Assembly (NCBI GenBank): GCA_021791715.1
Contig: JAJYWB010000007.1
Coordinates: forward strand, 59,494 to 123,493
Direction of reading: 5' to 3'
Length of the DNA stretch: 64,000 nucleotides
Origin: Planctomycetota bacterium
GTDB lineage: Bacteria > Planctomycetota > Planctomycetia > Isosphaerales > Isosphaeraceae
Position 1 is the stretch's first letter; each line of letters starts with the position of its first letter. A program made the translations under genes and the position numbers. Of this stretch, positions 38,563-48,246 are shown piece after piece. The notes under the pieces were generated by a model. It made no database searches, was not told where the DNA came from, and saw only the letters and a program-made list of their open reading frames with translations.

Positions 38563-39603
38563 TCATCGTTTTTTTTCTTTGGCGGCGCGGTTCGATTCGA
38601 TATCGGCCTCGACCTCGCGAAGGAACGCCGCGGCTTCCTCGGGAGGAACGGGATTAATGTAAAACCCCGAACCCCATTCGAACCCGGCGATCTTCGTCAG
38701 TCTGGGGATGATCTCGATATGCCAATGATAGTGCGGCAGCTCCTGATGATCAAATGGAGCGGTGTGAATAATGTAATTGTACGCGGGAGAATCGAGAGCG
38801 TGTTCGATCTGATCGAGCACGCGCTTGAGCGCGCTCCCCAGGTCGTCGACCCCCTGTTTGGGGATGTTCTCGAAATGGCTCGAATGCGCCTTGGGGACGA
38901 TCCACGTCTCAAACGGAAATCGGCTCGCATACGGACAAAACGCGGTGAAATGCGGCGTGTCGAGCACGATCCGCTGCTCGTTCGCGAGCTCCTGGCGGAC
39001 GATATCGCAATAAATGCAGCGGCCTCGATAATTATGGAATTCAAGCGCCCCCGTCATCTCCTCCCAAACCGAGATCGGCACGATCGGAGTGACGATCAAC
39101 TGACTGTGCGTGTGCTCAAGGCTCGCCCCCGCCGCGGCGCCGACGTTTTTGAACAACATCCCGTGCACCAGGCGATTGTCTTTCTTCAGATCGACGAGAC
39201 GATCGCGATAAACCCACAAAACCTCGCGAACGTTCTCGTCGCTTAAACGAGCCATTGTCACTTCATGTTTGGGGGTTTCGATAATCACTTCGTGCGCGCC
39301 CACTCCCGCCATCTGGTCGTAGATGCCGTCGCCTCGTTTGGTGAGGTTTCCCTCGATGCGGAGCGCGGGGAATTTGTTGGGGACGACTCGCACCCGCCAA
39401 CCCGGCTTGTTGGGCGCGGCGCCTCGATCGCGATACGCGACGATCTCGGGAGGGGTTTTGTCCTCGTGCCCCTCGCAGAACGGACAGATCCCCGCGACGG
39501 GTTGTTTTTGAGCCTCCGCGGCGAAATCGTGCGGTCGCTTGGCTCGTTCGTGGGCGATGATCACCCACCGGCCGACGATCGGATCCTTACGCAATTCCGG
39601 CAT
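38563..39603 (-). CDS. GalT-family hexose-1-phosphate nucleotidyltransferase
   Basis: 346 residues of the HIT-like GalT fold. [20 protein letters not shown] is the standard beginning. CPFC (40-43) and CIYC form the zinc sites, and [15 protein letters not shown] carries the nucleophile pair His164/His166. Classical GalT has His-Pro-His-Gly-Gln; here it is His-Thr-His-Ser-Gln, closer to the His-Ser-His-Ser-Gln of the Arabidopsis ADP-glucose phosphorylase. [12 protein letters not shown] is the C-terminal motif. Its position among GH57 and glycogen synthase genes supports a role in ADP- or UDP-glucose metabolism. Automatic annotation would call it galT, but the substrate is uncertain. Confidence 0.9.
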   Translation of the reverse strand: MPELRKDPIVGRWVIIAHERAKRPHDFAAEAQKQPVAGICPFCEGHEDKTPPEIVAYRDRGAAPNKPGWRVRVVPNKFPALRIEGNLTKRGDGIYDQMAGVGAHEVIIETPKHEVTMARLSDENVREVLWVYRDRLVDLKKDNRLVHGMLFKNVGAAAGASLEHTHSQLIVTPIVPISVWEEMTGALEFHNYRGRCIYCDIVRQELANEQRIVLDTPHFTAFCPYASRFPFETWIVPKAHSSHFENIPKQGVDDLGSALKRVLDQIEHALDSPAYNYIIHTAPFDHQELPHYHWHIEIIPRLTKIAGFEWGSGFYINPVPPEEAAAFLREVEADIESNRAAKEKKR

Positions 39604-39754
39604 CTCGCGACCTCGCTTTTTGTTCCCGACGATTCAAAAACCCCGGTCGACGCGTCGTTCATCGTCGCGCCCCCGCTCGCCCGCCGATCAGATCATATTC
39701 CTATCATTTTGCATCACATGAAAACGCATCCTACTTTTCTTAAACGATCGATCG

Positions 39755-41941
39755 TCACACCTGCCACATGATCCGCTCGAAATCGGGAGTCGGGACGCTG
39801 ATTTCAAGGATCCCCTCGCGCGGGGCTCGGTCGACCCCGGTCTCTCCGTTAAAAAGTTCAACATAAAAGCGAACCGTTTCGCCCGGTTTGGTCTTCAATC
39901 GCGCGAACGGAATCGCGAGTTCAAGGATCTTGCCGGTCGCGGCCTCAAGGTCGTCGCATTCGACCTCGCGGCCGAGACGATGAAACGAGACCGCGGGTCG
40001 CCGGGTCGCGGGCCGATCGATCCGGATCTCGCAATCGGCGGGATCGACGAACGCGACTCGGGCGCGATCGCATTCGGAAAGACGATCGCGCGCGGCGCCC
40101 GCGAAATCGAGGCGAATGTACAGTTTATCGACGCTGAAGCCGAAGCGAACCGCGGCGACGAGCCCCTTCGTCACCTGAGTCATCGCCCCCCCCTTCTCCG
40201 CGCCGCAAACGTATTTGGCCGCGTTGATCCATTCAAAATACGACGTTTCGCCGTCGACCTTAACCCGCAGCAGGCTGTTGGGATCGTCGTGCGCCGGTCG
40301 CGCCTGAGACGCGCGCGAGATCGGCGCGAAAAGCGACCCCGGCGGTTCTTGATCAAGCAATACATAAACGTTACGTAAGTGCTTTCGGAATAAGTGATCA
40401 AATAAAGCGTCGAGAGCGCTCGAGTGATCGTCGCCGTACCACCAGAACCAGTCCGAGCCTTCGGCGATGTAAAGCTCCTCCCAGGCGCGGTCGATCGATT
40501 TTTGATCGCGCCGGCCCGATTTCGTCTCGTCGACGAGGAATCGACGCGTTTGATCGAGCGCGTCCCAGGCGCGATTGTCTTCGTCGTGACCGATCCAGAT
40601 CGCGAAATTGTGGCTGATCCAGCTTCCCGCGAAAAGCCTGGGAACCGTATCGATCGGCGGATGTTCGCGCAAATAATCTCCGATTTTCACGGGTTTGATC
40701 TTGTGATCGCGAACCGCCGATTGATAGAGCGAACGAAGGAACGAAACCCCGCCGTCGGGATAATATTCCCAGCAGTTTTCGCCGTCGAGGATCACCGGAA
40801 CGAGGGTCGAGTGTTGCCGACAACCGTCGCCGATCGCGTGCAGCTTGCCGATGAAATCGTTCGCCGCGGCTTGCCCCGGGCTCCTCTGATAATGAAAGCC
40901 GATTTGATCCGAAAGCGCGTGGTCGCGGAAGACGATCGCGAGTTCGTCGTTCCCCTCCTTCGCCTTCCACGGGCGATACAAAAGCTCGGGATGGCGCACA
41001 TGGCCGCGGCCGTCTCGGCCGATCTTACCCTGGGTCGAACAGCCGAGAATCTCCTCGTCGGTCGCGATCCACTCGATCCCATGACGAGCCAAAAGCGGAA
41101 TAATATCTTGGCATACCGATCCTTCGCTCGGCCACATCCCCTTGGGAGACGAGCCGAACCGTTCGCGGTGGCTCAAAACGGCGCGAGCGACGTGCGTTTC
41201 GGCGTCCTCGGGATAATTCGACCGCGACGATCGGGGAAGCTCGACTCCCGGCATCGCCTCCTTGCTCGATCGCTTGTCAAGCAATAATGGAAGGATCGGA
41301 TGATAATACGGAGTGGTTGTAAGCTCGATCTGGCCGCGTTCGGCGAGTTCGCGATGCAGCGGGATGATTTGTTTGACGATCTCGTGCTGAATCTCGAGCA
41401 GCCTGGTTTTGTCGGCCTCGGAATAATGCCGCTCCCTCGCCTTGAATTCGGCGAGTTCGGGGTCTTTTTCAAATAAAAGCGGGTGAAACCAGGTGAGATT
41501 GCCCCAAACCTGCAGATCGCGCAGGTCTCGCTCGCGAAACCGACCGAGCGCCTGCTCGGCGGATTCGATCCCCATCCCTCGCCGCTGGTAAAGCTCGAAA
41601 TAGCGAGGATGAGGCCGAATCATCGTGTCGGGGCTCGCCATAAAGAAATGGTCGAGCGCGTAAAGAGCGTCGTCGCGGTCGAGCCCGTCCGCGGGCTTCC
41701 GCGAAACCTCGAGATGACGGTCGCTCGCCCCCGCGGCGTAACCCTCGATCTGCTTGAGAAGGCTCGGCACCAGGTTGATCACGCAATGAAACTCGGGAAC
41801 CTCCTCCAGATGAAGAAGCATGCCGATATAATCTTTCGTCGCGTGAAGCCGGACCCACGGCATCGGGTTCTCGCCGGCGACGTCGTCGGGATAATACGGT
41901 TGATGCTGATGCCACATCAACGCGAGCGAAACCTTGGACAT
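39755..41941 (-). CDS. GH57-family glycoside hydrolase (amylase/amylopullulanase type)
   Basis: 728 residues. Begins SLALMWHQHQPYYPDDVAGE and NPMPWVRLHATKDY, the motif-1 region of the GH57 alpha-amylase/amylopullulanase subgroup. GMWPSEGSVCQDI is the nucleophile region (Glu in WPSEG) and VILDGENCWEYYPDGG the acid/base region. The last 200 residues form a beta-rich domain (KVDGETSYFEWINAAKYVCG). It likely cuts alpha-1,4 (or alpha-1,6) glucan. The first GH57 gene of this cluster lacks these motifs, so the two belong to different subgroups with complementary roles. Confidence 0.92.
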   Translation of the reverse strand: MSKVSLALMWHQHQPYYPDDVAGENPMPWVRLHATKDYIGMLLHLEEVPEFHCVINLVPSLLKQIEGYAAGASDRHLEVSRKPADGLDRDDALYALDHFFMASPDTMIRPHPRYFELYQRRGMGIESAEQALGRFRERDLRDLQVWGNLTWFHPLLFEKDPELAEFKARERHYSEADKTRLLEIQHEIVKQIIPLHRELAERGQIELTTTPYYHPILPLLLDKRSSKEAMPGVELPRSSRSNYPEDAETHVARAVLSHRERFGSSPKGMWPSEGSVCQDIIPLLARHGIEWIATDEEILGCSTQGKIGRDGRGHVRHPELLYRPWKAKEGNDELAIVFRDHALSDQIGFHYQRSPGQAAANDFIGKLHAIGDGCRQHSTLVPVILDGENCWEYYPDGGVSFLRSLYQSAVRDHKIKPVKIGDYLREHPPIDTVPRLFAGSWISHNFAIWIGHDEDNRAWDALDQTRRFLVDETKSGRRDQKSIDRAWEELYIAEGSDWFWWYGDDHSSALDALFDHLFRKHLRNVYVLLDQEPPGSLFAPISRASQARPAHDDPNSLLRVKVDGETSYFEWINAAKYVCGAEKGGAMTQVTKGLVAAVRFGFSVDKLYIRLDFAGAARDRLSECDRARVAFVDPADCEIRIDRPATRRPAVSFHRLGREVECDDLEAATGKILELAIPFARLKTKPGETVRFYVELFNGETGVDRAPREGILEISVPTPDFERIMWQV

Positions 41942-42015
41942 CGACCCACCTCGATCACAAAGTTATTGGATATCAAATAATAATAATACATCATCTTATC
42001 AATATCAAACTCTTT

Positions 42016-43500
42016 TCAACCCGCGGCCTTGGACGATCTTAAGGAGAGGATTTCTTGATATAATTGTGCGTATTCGGAGGCGCCCCGGTTCCACGACCAA
42101 TCGCGGCTCATTCCGTTCGCTATGATCTCGCGGCGGGTCGATCGATCGGCGAAAGCGGCGAGGGCGCGGTCGATCGCTCCGCGGAGAGCCCGCGGATTCG
42201 GTTCGACGAACGAAAAACCCGTCGCGGTTTTATTCGAAAGCGTCGCGGGCGCGGCGTCGACGACGGTGTCGGCGAGCCCCCCCGTCGCGCGGACGATCGG
42301 AATCGTGCCGTAAGCTAAACTATATAACTGATTCAGTCCGCACGGTTCATATAAACTTGGCATTAAGAATAGATCCGCCCCCGCCTCGATCTGATGCGCC
42401 AGCGGGTTCGAAAATTCGAGAAACGCGCGAAGCTTGCCGGGATGCTTATCCGCGAGCCGGTCGAGCAGCTCGTGATAACGCGGCGCGCCTTCCCCCAAAA
42501 TCACGAGTTGAATGTCGAGATCAAGCAAGCCGTCGGCGACCTCGGCCAGCAAATCCCATCCCTTCTGCGGATCGAGCCGGCCGATCTGAGCCAACAGCGG
42601 TACGTCGGGACGCTCGGGAAGCGACGATCGACGTTGCAACTGCGCCTTGCAAGCCGCCTTCCCACGCTCGAACGTCGCGATGTCGTAATTGAGCGCGATC
42701 ATCGGGTCGGTCTCGGGATTCCAAACGGTCGTATCGATTCCATTGACGATCCCCGTCAGTTGATCACGCCGAGCCGAAAGCAGCCCTTCAAGGCCGCAGC
42801 CGAATTCGGCCGTTTGGATCTCCTTGGCGTACGTCGGGCTCACAGTGCTCACCCGATCGGCGAAAACAATCCCCGCCTTCAAACAATTGAGCTTGCCGTG
42901 AAACTCGAGCTGCTCCCAATTGAACAACCGAGCGTCGAGCCCCGTCAATCCCATCGCCCACCGGCTGAACGTCCCTTGATACGCCAAATTATGAATCGTC
43001 AGCAGCGTTCCCACCCGTTCCAATCCCGCTCGAACGCGATACTGCTCGGCGAGATAAACCGGCGTCAGCCCCGTTTGCCAGTCGTTGCAATGAAGCACGT
43101 CGGGCGCAAGCTCAAGCAGCCGAATCGTCTCGAGCGACGCCCTGCAAAAGAACAAGAACCGCTCGAAGTTGTCGTGATAATCGACTCCGGCGGATTGATA
43201 AAGCCCGTCTCGGTCAAAATAATCGGGCTGATCAATCAGATAAACAACCCCCTTCGAACCCTCGAGCGTCGTCGAAAAAACCTGTCCTTCAACGATCTTG
43301 GGGCCGATCGGAACCCTTAAATTGAGCCCGACGCTCTCCAAAACGATCGACGGCTTGAGAAACCGCCGATGAAACGGAATCATCAAGATCGCCTCGTGCC
43401 CAAGCGCCTCGAGCGCGCGCGGCAACGCCCCGGCGACATCGGCCAAACCCCCCGTTTTCGAGAACGGAACCGCCTCCGAAGCCAATACGACGATCTTCAT
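42016..43500 (-). CDS. glgA: glycogen synthase
   Basis: 494 residues from ATG 43500. Upstream codons in frame are low-complexity and unlike the family. MKIVVLASEAVPFSKTGGLA contains the Lys15-Thr-Gly-Gly ADP-glucose site; DVLHCNDWQTGLTPVYL and LLAQIGRLDPQKGWDLL follow, and LMPSLYEPCGLNQLYSLAYG carries the GT5 catalytic Glu. It elongates alpha-1,4-glucan from ADP-glucose. It is the most upstream gene of the minus-strand alpha-glucan cluster, about 70 bases before the GH57 hydrolase. Confidence 0.96.
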   Translation of the reverse strand: MKIVVLASEAVPFSKTGGLADVAGALPRALEALGHEAILMIPFHRRFLKPSIVLESVGLNLRVPIGPKIVEGQVFSTTLEGSKGVVYLIDQPDYFDRDGLYQSAGVDYHDNFERFLFFCRASLETIRLLELAPDVLHCNDWQTGLTPVYLAEQYRVRAGLERVGTLLTIHNLAYQGTFSRWAMGLTGLDARLFNWEQLEFHGKLNCLKAGIVFADRVSTVSPTYAKEIQTAEFGCGLEGLLSARRDQLTGIVNGIDTTVWNPETDPMIALNYDIATFERGKAACKAQLQRRSSLPERPDVPLLAQIGRLDPQKGWDLLAEVADGLLDLDIQLVILGEGAPRYHELLDRLADKHPGKLRAFLEFSNPLAHQIEAGADLFLMPSLYEPCGLNQLYSLAYGTIPIVRATGGLADTVVDAAPATLSNKTATGFSFVEPNPRALRGAIDRALAAFADRSTRREIIANGMSRDWSWNRGASEYAQLYQEILSLRSSKAAG

Positions 43501-44145
43501 CCGAAACGTCTTCTCCTTCACGTCGATCCTTTTCGATGCGAACCGTCGATCGCCCGGGTCGCCGCTCCGTTCTCTCTTTATCGTAGATGAAGCCCCCCCA
43601 AGGTCACATCCTTTACTACCGAACCCGGCGGAATTTCGGACGACCCCAACCCCCGAAATCCCGCCGACGACCCGACAAACCACGCCGACGACTCGACAAA
43701 CACCCCGCCGATCAACCCCAAAATCCATCCCCGATCAAACCCCAAGCCTCCCAAACCAAAAGCCGTGATCGATCCCGATCATTCCGCGGATACGCATCCT
43801 CGCCGCCGCGAACAAAACCACTTCGAGACAAACAAAGCCTCGCCGCAGTGAACAAACCCAAACCCGCGACGCCAAGAATCAAGCGCCGCGGCGCAAACAA
43901 ACCCTCTCAGACCCGAACAAAGCCTCGCCGCGATCAAACCCGCTTCGCTCCGCCGACCCCATCAATCCCGCCTGATTTCCAATGAATATTATATTAGTGT
44001 ACTTTATTTTTTTACGTATCATCATGAGTTTTCCGATTCCGCTCGGTTGACTCGCTCCGCCGCGCCGCGTACGCTCTTTGTTTAACAATAGCCCGCGCAC
44101 GTGATCGGGCTATCCATTCTCGACCGCATGCGACGAGGGGGAGCG
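43501..44145. other. C/A-biased intergenic region
   Basis: 645 bases between divergent glgA and an oxidoreductase. From 43600 to 43970 the plus strand is strongly C and A rich with imperfect repeats (for example AACAAAGCCTCGCCGC at 43831 and 43917). An open frame at 43587-43985 reads only low-complexity Pro/Arg/Lys and has no family. I regard it as non-coding. The glgA promoter should lie here. Confidence 0.5.
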
Positions 44146-45444
44146 ATGATGTCTGGAATCAATCGAAGGACGTTCCTGGCTTCGGCGGGCGCGGGCGCCG
44201 CGGCGCTCGCGGTACATTCGCGTTCAACCCGCGCCGCGGGACCGAACGACCGGATCAACATCGCGGTGATCGGCTTCCACGGCCGAGGTCAATCGCACAT
44301 CGGCGCCTTCACCGAAAACAAGAAAACCGCGGTCGTCACGCTCTGCGATGTCGACAGCCGGCTCTTCGATCGCTCCGCCAAACGGATCGAGGAAAAAACC
44401 GGCAAGACGCCCCAATTCGCTCAAGACCTTCGACGCGTGTTCGACGACAAATCGATCGACGCCGTCTCGATCGCGACCCCGAATCACTGGCACGCGCTCG
44501 CCGCGGTTTGGGCGTGCCAGGCGGGCAAAGACGTTTATGTCGAAAAGCCCGTCAGCCACAATTTCACCGAGGGAAAACGGATCGTCGAGGCCGCCAGGAA
44601 ATACAACCGGATCGTCCAAACCGGAACCCAAAACCGAAGCCTCACGGGCGTTCAAGACGCCGTCGAATTCCTTCGCTCGGGCAAACTCGGAAAGATTTAT
44701 ATGGCTCGCGCTTTATGCTTCAAACCGCGCGGGTCGATCGGCCACAAAGAAGATTCCCCCGTCCCGACCGGCGTCGATTACAACATCTGGCAGGGTCCCG
44801 CTCCCGAACGTCCGTTCAACCCCAACCGATTCCATTATGAATGGCATTGGAACTGGGATTACGGCAACGGCGATATCGGCAACCAGGGAATCCACCAGAT
44901 GGACGTCGCCCGCTGGGGCCTCGGCAAAGACGTTTTCCCAACCCTGATCGAAAGCTCGGGAGGTCGCTACGGCTACCACGACGACGGTCAAACCCCCAAC
45001 ACCCAATCCGCCACGCTCCGTTACGACGACTGCGTCCTCGAATTCGAGGTCCGAGGGCTCCTCACGAACGACGAACTCGGCGTCAGAATCGGCAACCTCT
45101 TCTACGGTTCCGAAGGTTATCTTGTGATCAACGGTAACTCGTGGCGATCTTTTATGGGCCATAAGAACGAACCGGGCCCGAGCGGCAAGGGACAAAAAGG
45201 GGAGAGCGATCACTTCGGCAATTTCATCGAGGCCGTCGAATCGCACGATCCCAAACGCCTGAAGGCCGAGATCGTCGAGGGGCATCGTTCGAGCGCGCTT
45301 TGCCATCTGTCCAACATCGCGTACCGGCTCGGAAGGGCGATCAAGTTCGATCCCCAAACCGAAACCTTCGGCTCGGACGGCGAGGCGAACGCGATGCTCA
45401 CCCGCGAATATCGTTCGCCGTTTATCGTTCCCGATCGCGTTTGA
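44146..45444 (+). CDS. TAT-exported Gfo/Idh/MocA oxidoreductase
   Basis: 432 residues from ATG 44146 (a second ATG follows at once); GAGGGGGAG lies just upstream. A twin-arginine leader (INRRTFLASAGAGAAALAVH) is followed by INIAVIGFHGRGQSHIGAF, VTLCDVD and KDVYVEKPVSHNF with the catalytic Lys. GNQGIHQMDVARWGLGKD is the conserved C-terminal-domain motif of the planctomycete expansion of this family. The enzyme is predicted to be folded and loaded with NAD(P) before export. Substrate unknown, probably a sugar derivative. Confidence 0.93.
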   Translation: MMSGINRRTFLASAGAGAAALAVHSRSTRAAGPNDRINIAVIGFHGRGQSHIGAFTENKKTAVVTLCDVDSRLFDRSAKRIEEKTGKTPQFAQDLRRVFDDKSIDAVSIATPNHWHALAAVWACQAGKDVYVEKPVSHNFTEGKRIVEAARKYNRIVQTGTQNRSLTGVQDAVEFLRSGKLGKIYMARALCFKPRGSIGHKEDSPVPTGVDYNIWQGPAPERPFNPNRFHYEWHWNWDYGNGDIGNQGIHQMDVARWGLGKDVFPTLIESSGGRYGYHDDGQTPNTQSATLRYDDCVLEFEVRGLLTNDELGVRIGNLFYGSEGYLVINGNSWRSFMGHKNEPGPSGKGQKGESDHFGNFIEAVESHDPKRLKAEIVEGHRSSALCHLSNIAYRLGRAIKFDPQTETFGSDGEANAMLTREYRSPFIVPDRV

Positions 45445-45475
45445 TTTGTTCATAACTCTAAGAACGGAGTCGACG

Positions 45476-46630
45476 ATGTTTCGATCGATCGTCGCGACGG
45501 TCTCGCTCGGTTTATGTGCGACTCTCGTCGCGGCGGTCGGTTGTAAGACGATCGCGGGAGAGGCCGACGCGAAGGCGCCGGCTCGTTCCTCGTATCGATC
45601 GACGACCGTCGCCGACTCGGGGAAAGATCCGCAGGCCGCGATCGACGACGCCGGCCTGATTTATGTCGTCTACGGAAACGGCGACGCGATCCGCTGCGCC
45701 GTCTCGACCGACGCGACCGGATCGAAGTTCCAAAAACCCGTGACGATTCACGATCGAGGGGTGCTTTCGATCGGCATGCGTCGAGGCCCCAGAATCGCGA
45801 TATCGCGCCGATCAATCGTCGTCACCGCGGTCGTCGGCGATCATGGAAACGGCCGAGACGGCGATCTGCTCGCGTGGCGATCGACCGATCGGGGAACGAC
45901 CTGGTCGAAACCGACCCCGATCAATCGCGTACAAGGCTCGGCTCGCGAAGGCTTGCACGCCACCGCCTCGGGACCCGAAGGCCTCGTTTACGCCGCCTGG
46001 CTCGACGACCGGAACGGCCGCAAAGAGGTCTTCGGGGCGGGTTCGCATGACGGCGGAATCACCTGGGAGCCTGATAAGCTTGTTTATCGGTCACCGGAAA
46101 AAAGCGTGTGCGAATGTTGTCATCCGTCGGTCGCGTTCGGACCCGATCGTTCGGTTTACGTGATGTGGCGGAACAACATCCAAGGAGCGCGCGATCTCTA
46201 CTTCTCGCGTTCGACCGATCTCGGCGCCAGGTTCGCCCCTGCGCTCAAACTCGGCGATCGTTCGTGGATTCTCAACGGTTGCCCGATGGACGGAGGGGCG
46301 ATCGCGGTCGATCGAGCCGGAAACGTCGCGACCGTTTGGCTGCGTGCCGGAACGGTCGTGTCCGCCTCTCCAACACGCGACGAGCTGACGATCGGCGACG
46401 GCGTTCAACCGTGGCTCGCGTTCGATCAAACCGAACCCGTGATCGTCTGGCTCGATCGACGTCCGGGCCGGTTATCGATCCGACGAGGCTTAACCTCCGC
46501 CGCCGAGACGATCGTCGAATCGGGAGCGATCGACCCCGTCGTCGCCGCGAATCCCGCCCGCTCGGGAAGCGTCGTCGTCTGGGAGCAAGCGGGCGCGATC
46601 CGCGCGGCGAAAATCGAACCGAATCATTAA
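45476..46630 (+). CDS. sialidase-like (BNR-repeat) secreted protein
   Basis: 384 residues from ATG 45476 with AACGGAG upstream. The N-terminal hydrophobic segment ends AAVGC, so it is probably a lipoprotein. At least three Asp-box-like turns (STDRGTTW, SHDGGITW and the weaker STDLGARF) are spaced about 60-70 residues apart, as in the six-bladed beta-propeller of sialidases. VAFGPDRSVYVMWRNNI is a typical blade. The Arg triad of true sialidases cannot be confirmed, and many planctomycete relatives are non-enzymatic or act on other glycans. It follows the TAT-exported oxidoreductase on the same strand. Confidence 0.8.
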   Translation: MFRSIVATVSLGLCATLVAAVGCKTIAGEADAKAPARSSYRSTTVADSGKDPQAAIDDAGLIYVVYGNGDAIRCAVSTDATGSKFQKPVTIHDRGVLSIGMRRGPRIAISRRSIVVTAVVGDHGNGRDGDLLAWRSTDRGTTWSKPTPINRVQGSAREGLHATASGPEGLVYAAWLDDRNGRKEVFGAGSHDGGITWEPDKLVYRSPEKSVCECCHPSVAFGPDRSVYVMWRNNIQGARDLYFSRSTDLGARFAPALKLGDRSWILNGCPMDGGAIAVDRAGNVATVWLRAGTVVSASPTRDELTIGDGVQPWLAFDQTEPVIVWLDRRPGRLSIRRGLTSAAETIVESGAIDPVVAANPARSGSVVVWEQAGAIRAAKIEPNH

Positions 46631-46658
46631 AGCATGTTTTATCGAAAAGCGAGGCCCG

Positions 46659-46973
46659 ATGTCGCGTTTTGAACTGATCGCGGTCGATCCCGAGGGGGTC
46701 GCGCCGTTGCCGATCTCGGCCAAACTGAGAACCCAGCTCGTTTATTTCGCGGCGGCCGCGAAATCGGGGGTCGACCCGCTCGGCGAAAACGAATACCGAT
46801 TCGACCTCGAAGAGGCGACGAACCTGCTCGACGAGGGGGTGATTCGACTCGTTTCGCCGCTCGACACCGCGAACGCGACCGAGGTCGAACTCTCCGAGGA
46901 ACAGGAAACGATGCTCGAATGGATCAAGAAGAACCGCGTGATCCATGCGCGCTTGAGTGAGAATGCCAAGTGA
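46659..46973 (+). CDS. small conserved-looking protein of unknown function
   Basis: 104 residues, no signal peptide or membrane helix, acidic. It reads MSRFELIAVDPEGVAPLPIS followed by a helical region (LRTQLVYFAAAAKSG) and an acidic C-terminus (ELSEEQETMLEWIKKNRVIH). 28 bases after the sialidase-like gene and same strand, so possibly co-transcribed. The clear amino-acid character of this frame supports it as real. Family not recognised. Confidence 0.7.
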   Translation: MSRFELIAVDPEGVAPLPISAKLRTQLVYFAAAAKSGVDPLGENEYRFDLEEATNLLDEGVIRLVSPLDTANATEVELSEEQETMLEWIKKNRVIHARLSENAK

Positions 46974-47137
46974 ATCATAAATTAATTCGCGATCAATAAG
47001 TCTTAAGATTTTTGATTCTAATTCCTCGCTGTGTCGATGGCGGTCGAATCGCGGGCGTGGCGATTCGTCGCGTCTTTCGTGTAGAATACGCGTCGGTTAG
47101 GGAACGAATTCCGCTCCATCCGCCGAAGGGAACACGC

Positions 47138-48130
47138 ATGAATGTCGCGCAAACGAACTCCGGAACTCCAGGCCAAACGATCGTCATCGATCGACGCGAA
47201 AAAGGAGGATTCTTTCGAAGGCTCGGGTCCACCTTGCTCATCTTCTCGTTGATCATGAACTTCGTGCTGATCTCCAAAAACGCCAAGATCGGCGCGGGTT
47301 CGCTCGACGAAACATATGTGGCGGGCGCGATCCTTCCCGGCGGACCGAAGATCGCGATCGTCGAGGTGAAAGGCGCGATCCTCGACGGAATCGTCGATCA
47401 CGCGATCAAACAGGTTCGCCAGGCGCGCGACGATAAAAACGTGAAGGCGATCGTCGTTCGCGTCGATTCGCCCGGCGGAACGGTCGCGGGTTCCGATCAA
47501 ATCTTTCGTGAGATCGAAATCCTTAAAGAAACAACAAACAAGCCCGTCGTCGTCTCGATGGGGAACCTCGCCGCATCGGGAGGTTATTATATCTCCGCGC
47601 CCGCGGATCATGTTTTCGCCGAGCCAACAAGCTGGACGGGGTCGATCGGCGTCATCATGGAACTTCCCCAGATCGAGAAACTCTTAAAAACGTACGGTGT
47701 CGATTTCACCACGATCGCCACCGGCGAATGGAAAGATTCGGGCTCGCCGTTCCGCGCGATGACCGACAAAGAAAAAACGAGATGGCGCGGAATCGTCGAC
47801 GTCGCATACCAACGCTTCGTCCGAATCGTCGCGCAAGGACGCAAAATCCCCCTCAAACAAGTTTACGAACTCGCCGACGGCAAAGTTTACACCGCCGACG
47901 AAGCCAAAGATCTCAAACTCGTCGACGAGATCGGCTACCTCGAAGACGCGATCGAAAAGGCCAAAACCCTCGCCAAATTGACGACCTTTCGCGTCGTCCG
48001 ATACAGCAAGGAATTCGATCTCGAATCGCTCCTCCTCGGCGCCTCGACACGAAAAAAATCGACCTCGGCCGAGGTTGAAGATATGCTCACAAAACTGAGA
48101 ACCCCGGTGATGATGTATATGATGCGATAA
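47138..48130 (+). CDS. sppA: signal peptide peptidase SppA
   Basis: 330 residues from ATG 47138, with GAAGGGAA upstream. One N-terminal membrane helix (LGSTLLIFSLIMNFVLI), then the S49 fold: KIAIVEVKGAILDG, VVRVDSPGGTVAGSDQIF, MGNLAASGGYYISAPAD with the catalytic Ser147, and GEWKDSGSPFRAMTDKEK with the general base Lys199. These numbers equal Ser147/Lys199 of Bacillus subtilis SppA. It degrades leftover signal peptides in the membrane. Short form with a single protease domain. Confidence 0.95.
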   Translation: MNVAQTNSGTPGQTIVIDRREKGGFFRRLGSTLLIFSLIMNFVLISKNAKIGAGSLDETYVAGAILPGGPKIAIVEVKGAILDGIVDHAIKQVRQARDDKNVKAIVVRVDSPGGTVAGSDQIFREIEILKETTNKPVVVSMGNLAASGGYYISAPADHVFAEPTSWTGSIGVIMELPQIEKLLKTYGVDFTTIATGEWKDSGSPFRAMTDKEKTRWRGIVDVAYQRFVRIVAQGRKIPLKQVYELADGKVYTADEAKDLKLVDEIGYLEDAIEKAKTLAKLTTFRVVRYSKEFDLESLLLGASTRKKSTSAEVEDMLTKLRTPVMMYMMR

Positions 48131-48246
48131 AAAAAGACTTGTCGACAAGAGATCGTTCGTCGATCGACGTGAAACGACGAGAACGATCGATTCGAAGTCC
48201 TCGGTTCGGTTTGATCGAGCCTTTTTTCTCCCGAAAGGACGAGCGC

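Noticed and set aside
43501..43728. Longer glycogen synthase starting at 43728
   Set aside because: The added 76 residues are Gly/Val/Arg low complexity. The GT5 family begins at MKIVVLASE, encoded from 43500.
43587..43985. 132-codon open frame as a gene
   Set aside because: Low-complexity Pro/Arg/Lys sequence arising from C/A-rich DNA, no start signal and no family.
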